Below, one piece after another: positions 24,066-30,472 of a DNA stretch of 30,472 bases (the first letter of the stretch is position 1; each line of letters opens with the position of its first letter). Source of the DNA: Bacteroides sp. UBA1317 (GTDB lineage Bacteria > Bacteroidota > Bacteroidia > Bacteroidales > Bacteroidaceae); contig DBTL01000020.1 of NCBI GenBank assembly GCA_002307035.1, forward strand, positions 1 to 30,472. Reading direction: 5' to 3'. The notes under the pieces are model-generated. The model was not told where the DNA came from, searched no databases, and saw only the letters and a list, made by a program, of their open reading frames with translations. Made by a program: the position numbers and the translations under genes.

Positions 24066-25928
24066 ATGAGCGATATTATTCATCTTTTACCCGATTCGGT
24101 GGCAAACCAAATTGCAGCCGGAGAGGTGATACAGCGTCCTGCATCGGTAATAAAAGAATTAGTAGAGAATGCTATTGATGCAGACGCACGGAATATTCAT
24201 GTTTTAGTAACTGACGCAGGCAAAACGTCGATTCAGGTTATTGATGATGGTAAAGGGATGTCTGAAACGGATGCTCGTCTTTCATTTGAACGGCATGCCA
24301 CTTCGAAAATACGTGAAGCCTCGGATTTGTTTGCTTTGAGAACAATGGGGTTTCGGGGTGAGGCTTTAGCTTCTATTGCTGCAGTAGCTCAAGTAGAGTT
24401 GAAGACCCGCCGGGAATTTGATGATTTAGGGGTAAAAATAGTGATAGCTGGGTCTAAGGTGGAGAGTCAGGAAGTTATATCTTGTCCTAAAGGAAGTAAT
24501 TTCTCTATTAAAAATTTATTTTTTAATATTCCAGCTCGTCGAAAGTTTTTGAAGGCCAATTCTACCGAGCTCAGTAATATTCTAACTGAATTTGAACGCA
24601 TAGCATTGGTGCATCCGGATGTGGCTTTTTCTTTATATAGCAATGATGCTGAGCTGTTTAACCTTCAGGTAGCTCCCTTACGCCAACGTATTCTTGCCAT
24701 CTTTGGCAAGAAGCTAAATCAGCAATTGCTTACGGTTGAGGTTGATACTACAATGGTGAAGATATCGGGCTTTGTTGCCAGACCTGAAACTGCGAGGAAG
24801 AAAGGAGCTCATCAGTATTTTTTTGTAAACGATCGTTATATGAGGCATCCATATTTTCATAAAGCCGTAACTGATGCTTACGAACAACTGATTCCTGTGG
24901 GTGAGCAAGTTTCGTATTTTCTGTATTTTGATGTTGACCCAGCTAATATTGATGTGAATATTCATCCAACCAAGACCGAAATCAAATTTGAAAATGAACA
25001 AGCTATATGGCAGATTTTGTCGGCAGCAGTAAAGGAATCGCTCGGAAAGTTTAATGCTGTTCCTTCTATAGACTTTGATACGGAAGGGATGCCTGATATT
25101 CCTGTATTTGAACAGAATAAACCGACTGAGCCTCCCAAAGTTCATTATAATACGGATTTTAATCCTTTTAAACCTTCCGGAGGAGCATATTCACGACCAA
25201 GTGTGAATTGGGAAGGGCTGTATGGAGGGCTTGAAAAGGCGAGCAAGGTAAATGATATGCAACCTGATTTGGAAGAAGAAATTGCGCCTGACTTTTCTAT
25301 ATCTAATAAAGGTTTGAAAGGAAATGCTTTTTCATCGTTTTATGAAAATGAATCAATTGTAGAAAGAAGTGCGCAACACATGCAGTTCAAAGGACGCTTC
25401 ATTCTTACTTCTGTGAAATCCGGCTTGATGATAATTGATCAGCATCGTGCGCATATACGAGTTTTATATGATCGGTATATTTCTCAAATAGCTCAGAGAA
25501 AAGGTGTGTCACAAGGAGTGCTTTTTCCGGAGATATTGCAAATACCTGCTTCTGAAGCGACTGTCTTAGAGCACATTATGGAAGATTTATCGGCTGTAGG
25601 CTTCGACTTGAGTAATTTGGGAGGAGGAAGCTATGCTATTAATGGTATTCCTGCAGGCATCGAAGGTTTAGATCCTGTTCAATTAGTTAAAAACATGTTG
25701 CATACGGCGATGGAAAAAGGCAATGATGTGAAAGAAGAAGTACAGAATATACTTGCATTAATCTTGGCTCGTGCTGCTGCCATTGTCTATGGGCAAGTTC
25801 TGAACAATGAAGAAATGGTGAATCTTGTTGATAATCTTTTTGCTTGCTCAACTCCTAATTATACTCCCGACGGTTTTGTGATATTAAACACTATCAAAGG
25901 AGAGGAAATCGATAAATTATTTAAATAA
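24066..25928 (+). CDS. mutL: DNA mismatch repair protein MutL
   Basis: ATPase that links MutS mismatch recognition to downstream repair, 620 residues. The GHKL ATPase is complete: LVENAIDADA with E34 as general base, DDGKGM (60-65), and MGFRGEALASIAAV from 94. The transducer domain follows (FVNDRYMRHP, DVNIHPTKTEIKF). A variable linker (about 335-430) leads to the C-terminal dimerisation domain (about 435-620). That domain retains DQH at 458-460 but reads DQHRAHIRVLYD where endonuclease MutLs have DQHA(x2)E(x4)E, and the CPHGRP-type motif is replaced by CSTPNYTPDG from C594. Whether it nicks DNA is therefore uncertain. Last gene of the envelope-biogenesis run, 93 bases after the small TM protein. 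Confidence 0.96.
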   Translation: MSDIIHLLPDSVANQIAAGEVIQRPASVIKELVENAIDADARNIHVLVTDAGKTSIQVIDDGKGMSETDARLSFERHATSKIREASDLFALRTMGFRGEALASIAAVAQVELKTRREFDDLGVKIVIAGSKVESQEVISCPKGSNFSIKNLFFNIPARRKFLKANSTELSNILTEFERIALVHPDVAFSLYSNDAELFNLQVAPLRQRILAIFGKKLNQQLLTVEVDTTMVKISGFVARPETARKKGAHQYFFVNDRYMRHPYFHKAVTDAYEQLIPVGEQVSYFLYFDVDPANIDVNIHPTKTEIKFENEQAIWQILSAAVKESLGKFNAVPSIDFDTEGMPDIPVFEQNKPTEPPKVHYNTDFNPFKPSGGAYSRPSVNWEGLYGGLEKASKVNDMQPDLEEEIAPDFSISNKGLKGNAFSSFYENESIVERSAQHMQFKGRFILTSVKSGLMIIDQHRAHIRVLYDRYISQIAQRKGVSQGVLFPEILQIPASEATVLEHIMEDLSAVGFDLSNLGGGSYAINGIPAGIEGLDPVQLVKNMLHTAMEKGNDVKEEVQNILALILARAAAIVYGQVLNNEEMVNLVDNLFACSTPNYTPDGFVILNTIKGEEIDKLFK

Positions 25929-26003
25929 TGTTATTGTGTAACTAAGAATAGAAAAGTATAGGGGAAAGGCCGATAATGACCTTTTGTTTAACCATAAATA
26001 AGA

Positions 26004-27644
26004 ATGCGATATCATTTACACCTCTTTAGCTTTCTTTGCTTGTGTGTGCTGCTTTTATCTGAAACTTCCTGTGGTAACAAAGGCGCTTTACTTAATCAAG
26101 CAGAATCTCTTATTGAAGAGCATCCTGATAGTGTTTTAACTCTATTGCGCCAAATTAAGAATCCTCATCAAAATTTGTCGGAACGAAATTATGCTTTTTA
26201 TTCATTGCTTATGACGCAAGCAATGGATAAGTGTAATATGGATTTAAGTGAAGATACTCTTGTGGATATTGCAGTACGCTATTTCACTAAAACAACTGAT
26301 TCTATTCGCGCAGCAAAAGCTTGTCTTTATGCAGGAAAAGTGTCTCAGCAGCTTAGAAATCCAGAGCAGGCTATAGAATTCTATCTTGAGGCTAAAGATT
26401 ATCTTAGCAACAGTACTGAATATAAATACCAGTTTATGGTGCGTAATGGTCTGGGAACGGTATACTCTGATCAATGGCTTTATAAAGATCAACTGGAAGC
26501 TTATCGTGAAGCATGTCATTATGCTACATTGAAGAATGACAGCCTCTATCTTTGTGTCGCCTTGGAAAACATGGGTTTTGCTTTTTCGGGATTGCAAAAA
26601 GAAGATAGTGCAATAGTTTATCAATATAGGGCTTTACAAATGGCTAAGGCTTGCTATCCAGCAGCCTCTCTTGGTATTTATCATCATATTAGTGGCATCT
26701 ATAAGCGTAAACAGGATTATGCAAAAGCGATTCAATATGCGGATAGTGCGTTGTTGGTTGCTATGGATAAGTCTGGATTGTATTTTACTAAGGGGGACAT
26801 CTATAATAAAATGCATCAATATGATTCTGCGTTTTGCTATTTAAACAAAAGTTTATTAAGTGATAATCTCTATACAAAGGCTAGCACTTGTGATGCGCTG
26901 GCTGAGGTTTATCAAGCATTAAGAAAACCAGATTCGGCTTATTCGTATATGAGATTATATAATGCTTATAGGGATAGCATTGAAGACCAAACCCACACCA
27001 CGGCTATAGTTGAATTAGAAAACCTATATCATCATAGTAAACTGAAAGAAGAGAATCACTTGCTTAAAGAAAGTGCTATTATTAAGAGTCGGTTTATTTA
27101 TATTGTTTTATTTATAGTTAGTATCTTACTTTTTATCATAGGCGTATTATATGCTTTCTTTTATAATCGTAAGCAACGACAAATATATGATGCTCAGCAG
27201 TTAATACGCCAAAGAGAAATAGAAAAATTGCAAGCAGAAACAGAATTTATTTCTTTAGAGAAGAAATTGCTTGAGCTTCGTGAAGCTTTTTATCGACAAA
27301 TGAATAGTATTGTTGTGCCTAAACTTCATTCTTTGATGTATCCCAATAAGTCGGATAATAAATCGCGTATTAAAATCAGCGAAGAAGAGTGGGGGTTTCT
27401 TGTTGAAAATACAAATATAGCTTTTGCCGATTTTACTTTGCGCTTACTAAAAGCATATCCTTTGTTGGATGTCGAAGATATTAGGTTGTGTTGCCTTATA
27501 AAAATGCAGCTTAAATTATCTGATATTGCTGATATTTATTGCGTAGAGAAGACAACTATAAATAAACGTCGTGAGCGTATTCGAAAAAATAAAATGGGCA
27601 TTAATGATGGTAGAACGCTTAATGATATATTGAAAAATTTTTAA
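26004..27644 (+). CDS. Membrane-spanning TPR protein with C-terminal HTH (putative one-component regulator)
   Basis: 546 residues. The N-terminus is an export signal (about 1-22) ending ETSC at 23, a poor but possible lipobox. Residues about 25-335 are helical TPR-type repeats (for example RAAKACLYAGKVSQQLRNPEQAIEFYLEA and YAKAIQYADSALLVA), predicted periplasmic. One strong TM helix (364-387) is followed by a basic residue cluster, a coiled coil (about 395-430) and a cytoplasmic end. The last 60 residues read as a LuxR-type HTH: LLDVEDIRLCCLIKMQLKLSDIADIYCVEKTTINKRRERIRKNKMGI-like spacing at 487-533, with TTINKRRERIRK as recognition helix. I infer a sensor that binds a periplasmic signal and regulates DNA directly from the membrane. 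The DUF3244 gene just downstream is a candidate target. Confidence 0.75.
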   Translation: MRYHLHLFSFLCLCVLLLSETSCGNKGALLNQAESLIEEHPDSVLTLLRQIKNPHQNLSERNYAFYSLLMTQAMDKCNMDLSEDTLVDIAVRYFTKTTDSIRAAKACLYAGKVSQQLRNPEQAIEFYLEAKDYLSNSTEYKYQFMVRNGLGTVYSDQWLYKDQLEAYREACHYATLKNDSLYLCVALENMGFAFSGLQKEDSAIVYQYRALQMAKACYPAASLGIYHHISGIYKRKQDYAKAIQYADSALLVAMDKSGLYFTKGDIYNKMHQYDSAFCYLNKSLLSDNLYTKASTCDALAEVYQALRKPDSAYSYMRLYNAYRDSIEDQTHTTAIVELENLYHHSKLKEENHLLKESAIIKSRFIYIVLFIVSILLFIIGVLYAFFYNRKQRQIYDAQQLIRQREIEKLQAETEFISLEKKLLELREAFYRQMNSIVVPKLHSLMYPNKSDNKSRIKISEEEWGFLVENTNIAFADFTLRLLKAYPLLDVEDIRLCCLIKMQLKLSDIADIYCVEKTTINKRRERIRKNKMGINDGRTLNDILKNF

Positions 27645-27727
27645 ATGTCCGTGTTTCCTTTCTTCTATAATAGTCTATCTATCTGATAATAAGGCAATTA
27701 ATCGCTTCTGGATTGTCCGTGCTTATT

Positions 27728-27759
27728 TTTGCTTTATATTTTTCTAAGTCTTACTTTTG
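27728..27759 (+). promoter_or_regulatory. Promoter of the DUF3244 gene
   Basis: TTTG (27728-27731), 20 bp, TACTTTTG (27752-27759): an exact consensus match, predicting a leader of about 32 bases to the ATG at 27798. The box also rules out the in-frame ATG at 27729 as the start. Confidence 0.7.
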
Positions 27760-27797
27760 TTCCCGACAAACAAAATATTGATCAAAATCCTAGGCTT

Positions 27798-28175
27798 ATG
27801 AAAAAAAATATCTTATTCCTTTTCTTCTTCTTTTGTTTAAGTGGCTATGCTGCTTCTATGCCAGAAACATCTAGGGATATAAAACTTCAGGTTGAAAGGT
27901 CAAATACTCCTATATTAAAGAGTAGCATTTCCTACATTATTCCTATTGAAGCATCTATTGAAGGAACGATTGTATCAGTTTCTTTTTTGTCTGATTTAGA
28001 TGTTACAGTTCGAATAACGAACGTTGATACTGGAGAGGCTGTGTATGAATGTGCATATTCTGCTACAGCGCTTTCTATCCTTCCGGTGACTTTGGATGGC
28101 GAAGATCTAGGAGAGTATAAAATTGAAATTTGTTATGAAGACACCGTTGTTTATGGTGAATTCGTTTTGTGTTAA
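27798..28175 (+). CDS. Small secreted DUF3244-type protein
   Basis: 125 residues from this start. Signal peptide MKKNILFLFFFFCLSGYAAS (1-20), mature protein a predicted beta-sandwich: IIPIEASIEGTIVSVSFLSD, then DVTVRITNVDTGEAVYECAYS and GEYKIEICYEDTVVYGEFVLC, which follows the DUF3244 pattern found in many small Bacteroides secreted proteins. No lipobox. The open frame reaches back to 27729, but the promoter box and the signal peptide fix the start at 27798. It follows the TPR-HTH regulator by 153 bases and shares a bidirectional-looking terminator with trpS. Function unknown. Confidence 0.8.
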   Translation: MKKNILFLFFFFCLSGYAASMPETSRDIKLQVERSNTPILKSSISYIIPIEASIEGTIVSVSFLSDLDVTVRITNVDTGEAVYECAYSATALSILPVTLDGEDLGEYKIEICYEDTVVYGEFVLC

Positions 28176-28193
28176 TTGGGTTTAACTGGTGGT

Positions 28194-28226
28194 AAAGGTC
28201 TTCGGCGTGATGCCGAGGACCTTTTT
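28194..28226. terminator. Terminator between DUF3244 gene and trpS
   Basis: AAAGGTCTTCGGC (28194-28206) and GCCGAGGACCTTT (28212-28224) form a 13-bp stem with one wobble and a five-base loop, followed by T (to 28226) on the plus strand. With only three A on the left it should work best for the plus-strand gene, but it is placed to stop trpS transcripts as well. Confidence 0.85.
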
Positions 28227-28232
28227 GATAGA

Positions 28233-29219
28233 TTAGATGCGGAAGCCAATTACCTCTCGCACTTCTTTTAGAGTTTTAGCAGCACTTTCGCGTGCTTTAT
28301 CGGCGCCGGCTTTAGCTATTTTATCCAATAAATCAGTGTTGGATGAATATTCTTTAATACGTTCCCGAATCGGAGCATTGAATGCTGTTATGTCTAAGGC
28401 TATTTGTTTTTTTAAATCTCCGTAACGAATGGAACAATCATTCCATTTTTCATTGAAATAGTCATAAGTTTCTTTAGTCGAAACAATATCAAGAAAAGTA
28501 AAGAGGTTTTGGATTACTTCTGGCTTTTCACTGTTTGGTACTGTAGGTCCTGAGTCTGTTACAGCTTTCATTACTTTCTTTCGGATCGTTTCAGCATCGT
28601 CCATGAGATAGATGCAATTACCCTCTGATTTGCCCATTTTGCCAGACCCGTCTAGTCCTGGAACTTTTAATGCCTTGGTGGCTAATGAAAAAGATGCTGG
28701 TTCCGGGAAAAACTCCGTTTCATAGATAGCATTAAAACGGCGAGCAAATTTGCGCGTCATTTCCATGTTTTGTTCTTGGTCTTTTCCCACAGGTACTTTT
28801 ACTCCACGGTGAATTAGAATGTCTGCAGCCATTAATGTTGGATAAGTAAGTAGTCCTGCATTTACATTATCAGGCTGTTTGCGAGCTTTTTCTTTGAAAG
28901 TTGTGCAACGCTCCATTTCTCCTAAATAGGCATTCATGTTGAGATAGAGATAGAGCTCAAGTACCTCTTTTACATCACTTTGTATATAAATGGTAGCCTT
29001 CTCTGGGTCAATGCCACATGCAAGATATTCGGCTAAAATTGTTTGTGCACTTTTTATGATATTATCCGGCTTTGGGCGGGTGGTTAATGAGTGCCAATCG
29101 GCTATAAAAAAGTAACAATTATATTCGTTTTGCATTTGCAAAAAACTCTTTACTGCTCCAAAGTAGTTACCCAAATGCAGATTACCTGTAGGGCGGATTC
29201 CACTAACAACTGTTTCCAT
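28233..29219 (-). CDS. trpS: Tryptophanyl-tRNA synthetase
   Basis: Class I aminoacyl-tRNA synthetase that charges tRNA-Trp, 328 residues, normal for the bacterial enzyme. The HIGH-type motif is HLGN at 15-18 (GIRPTGNLHLGNYFGA) and the KMSKS loop is KMGKS at 194-198 (GSGKMGKSEGN). The tryptophan pocket region with YPTLMAADILIHRG (126-139) and VPVGKDQEQNMEMTR is intact. It is encoded on the minus strand, convergent with the DUF3244 gene. A TAATTTTG box upstream on the minus strand is a likely promoter. No T-box or trp leader was recognised. Confidence 0.97.
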   Translation of the reverse strand: METVVSGIRPTGNLHLGNYFGAVKSFLQMQNEYNCYFFIADWHSLTTRPKPDNIIKSAQTILAEYLACGIDPEKATIYIQSDVKEVLELYLYLNMNAYLGEMERCTTFKEKARKQPDNVNAGLLTYPTLMAADILIHRGVKVPVGKDQEQNMEMTRKFARRFNAIYETEFFPEPASFSLATKALKVPGLDGSGKMGKSEGNCIYLMDDAETIRKKVMKAVTDSGPTVPNSEKPEVIQNLFTFLDIVSTKETYDYFNEKWNDCSIRYGDLKKQIALDITAFNAPIRERIKEYSSNTDLLDKIAKAGADKARESAAKTLKEVREVIGFRI

Positions 29220-29243
29220 AAATTATAGTATATATTTTCCGTG

Positions 29244-29251
29244 CAAAATTA
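29244..29251 (-). promoter_or_regulatory. -7 promoter box of trpS
   Basis: TAATTTTG on the minus strand, exact TAnnTTTG match, 24 bases before the trpS ATG. No clear -33 element. Confidence 0.5.
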
Positions 29252-29426
29252 CATAAAAAGATTGAGATCTGTTTCTTAATAATATAAAAAATGTTTATTT
29301 TTGCTAGGAGAAATTGCTCTGTTAGCCAGTGTTTGAAAGCCTGATTTTATGTTATTAATTGACCTTGCGTTGAAGTCCATTTTACAAGTTTTATCCAAAT
29401 TATATATTTCAAATGAAATAATAGTA

Positions 29427-29434
29427 TACATTTG
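29427..29434 (+). promoter_or_regulatory. -7 promoter box of yaaA
   Basis: TACATTTG, exact TAnnTTTG match, 28 bases before the ATG at 29463. The -33 region is weak. Confidence 0.5.
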
Positions 29435-29462
29435 CATAACTAATAATAGATTAAAGTAAGCC

Positions 29463-30233
29463 ATGTTGATTCTTTTGTCTTGTGCTAAAACAATGAATGC
29501 TACTTCTGCTATAGAAGTTCCTTTGCGGACAGTGCCCTTATTTATAAAAGAGGCATCAGAAGTGGCATTGCAAATGTGTCAGTTTTCTGTTGAAGACTTG
29601 GAGCGTCTGCTGCGTGTCAATGCGAAAATTGCAATTGAGAATTACAAACGTTATCAATCTTTTCATTCGCAGGAAGCATTTGACTGCCCTGCTTTGTTGG
29701 CTTATACTGGTATCGTGTTTAAGCGGTTAAATCCAAAGGATTTCACTGATATCGATTTTCTATATGCGCAGGAACATTTGCGTTTCACTTCATTTTGTTA
29801 TGGTCTGCTACGTCCATTAGATACTATTCATTTATACAGATTGGAAGGTGACGTTGTACTGCCTGATTTTAGCGGGCAAACGCTGTTTTCTTATTGGCGA
29901 ATTCGATTGACGGATCTGTTTATTAATGAGATAAAAGCGAATGGAGGGGTACTTGTCTATTTGGCTAGCGATGAAATGAGGGGCTTGTTCGATTGGCCCA
30001 GAGTGTTGAAGAATGTTAAGGTTGTTATGCCAGAGTTTCATCTATGGAAGAATGGTAAACTGTCTACCATTGTAGTTTATACAAAAATGGCTCGTGGCGA
30101 GATGGCCCGTTTTATTTTGAAAAATAGGATAGAGGCGCCTGAAGATCTGAAATCCTTTGTTTGGGAAGGCTTTGAATATTGTGAAGAGTTCTCTGATGAT
30201 AAGCGATTTGTGTATGTTCTGGGGATGAAGTAG
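29463..30233 (+). CDS. yaaA: Peroxide stress protein YaaA (DUF328)
   Basis: 256 residues, the usual length of YaaA, a cytoplasmic protein that in E. coli limits free iron and DNA damage under hydrogen peroxide stress. Family marks: the N-terminal LILLSCAKTMN (usually LSPAKT), the segment CPALLAYTGIVFKRLNPKDF, the core LRFTSFCYGLLRPLDTIHLYRLE and the ending with KMARGEMARFILKNRI. The Pro-to-Cys change in the first motif is a mild oddity. Single gene with a promoter box 28 bases upstream. No OxyR or PerR site could be recognised by eye. Confidence 0.93.
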   Translation: MLILLSCAKTMNATSAIEVPLRTVPLFIKEASEVALQMCQFSVEDLERLLRVNAKIAIENYKRYQSFHSQEAFDCPALLAYTGIVFKRLNPKDFTDIDFLYAQEHLRFTSFCYGLLRPLDTIHLYRLEGDVVLPDFSGQTLFSYWRIRLTDLFINEIKANGGVLVYLASDEMRGLFDWPRVLKNVKVVMPEFHLWKNGKLSTIVVYTKMARGEMARFILKNRIEAPEDLKSFVWEGFEYCEEFSDDKRFVYVLGMK

Positions 30234-30393
30234 TCTGTGATAATAGTTATAATCTGGAGTCGTTGTATATTTAAATATCGTTGCTGCAGACTTTCTTTGA
30301 GTGTATGCGCTCTCTCTTTAATCTATATGCTCCTGATAATCAGTAAATTATTTGTAAATCAATAGCTGTCGTTGAAAAATAATAAGAAATAGT

Positions 30394-30424
30394 TTTGGAG
30401 GTTTCGGGAAAAGATGTATCTTTG
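30394..30424 (+). promoter_or_regulatory. Promoter of the terminal tRNA gene
   Basis: TTTG (30394-30397), 19 bp, TATCTTTG (30417-30424): exact consensus. It predicts a start near 30431, about 20 bases before the tRNA 5' end. Confidence 0.75.
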
Positions 30425-30450
30425 CATCGCTTTTGAAGCGGAAGTGTATC

Positions 30451-30472
30451 GGGCGTTTAGCTCAGCTGGTTC
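30451..30472 (+). tRNA. tRNA gene, 5' end only (cut by the window edge)
   Basis: The last 22 bases begin with a GGGCGTT acceptor strand followed by TAGCTCAGCTGG, which fits the A-box/D-arm of a bacterial tRNA, directly behind a consensus promoter. The anticodon is outside the window. The acceptor strand is like tRNA-Val of related genomes, but that is a guess. Confidence 0.85.

Noticed and set aside
25965..25986. Possible mutL terminator (AAAGG...CCTTTTG)
   Set aside because: Only five contiguous pairs with a mismatch and a short T-run; too weak to call.
30267..30278. Perfect palindrome ATATTTAAATAT flanked by CGTTG direct repeats after yaaA
   Set aside because: Pure A/T palindromes arise easily by chance in AT-rich DNA, and no T-run or promoter is linked to it.
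1..30472. CRISPR array, insertion sequence, phage or toxin-antitoxin module
   Set aside because: No regularly spaced direct repeats, transposase, integrase or terminal inverted repeats were found; gene content is core metabolism and envelope functions.

Overview
The window is a chromosomal segment of a Bacteroides or very close relative (phylum Bacteroidota). This rests on three things: at least a dozen matches to the Bacteroides primary-sigma promoter (a TAnnTTTG box, some with TTTG 18-20 bp upstream), weak Shine-Dalgarno sites, and family-specific content (an RRM RNA-binding protein, a DUF3244 secreted protein, an OstA-like protein, and a TPR protein with a C-terminal HTH). Almost all of it reads as vertically inherited core genome. 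I see no insertion sequence, phage, CRISPR array or defence island.

Layout. 28-2374: an Mla-type lipid ABC transporter pair (minus strand) diverges from lptB through a short shared promoter region. 2679-2924: a small RRM protein on the minus strand with a clear terminator. 3276-9423: a five-gene efflux operon coding for a TolC-like channel, an adaptor lipoprotein, an RND pump, a PII-like 101-residue protein and a YgaP-type membrane protein. 9424-9716: an intergenic region with three evenly spaced copies of a 12-bp motif, followed by a Crp/Fnr-type regulator. 10521-13955: the proteostasis block tig, clpP, clpX. Then recQ (14119-16299) and guaB (16480-17955), each followed by a hairpin terminator. 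18111-25928: an outer-membrane biogenesis run of two parvulin/SurA-family proteins around a SurA-like lipoprotein, then an OstA-like protein, a 98-residue membrane protein and mutL. 26004-28175: a membrane-spanning TPR-HTH regulator and a small secreted DUF3244 protein. 28233-29219: trpS (minus), convergent with the DUF3244 gene over a terminator. 29463-30233: yaaA. The last 22 bases are the 5' end of a tRNA gene behind an excellent promoter.

Much of the window concerns the cell envelope: phospholipid transport (Mla), lipopolysaccharide export (LptB, OstA-like), outer-membrane protein folding (SurA family) and efflux (RND). No clearly new defence or mobile system is present. The best candidates for something under-described are the PII-like/YgaP-like pair attached to the RND pump, the 23-bp-phased motif array downstream of that operon, the TPR-TM-HTH regulator next to DUF3244, and the SurA-family trio with degenerate isomerase sites. 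All function calls come from reading motifs by eye; no database search was run.
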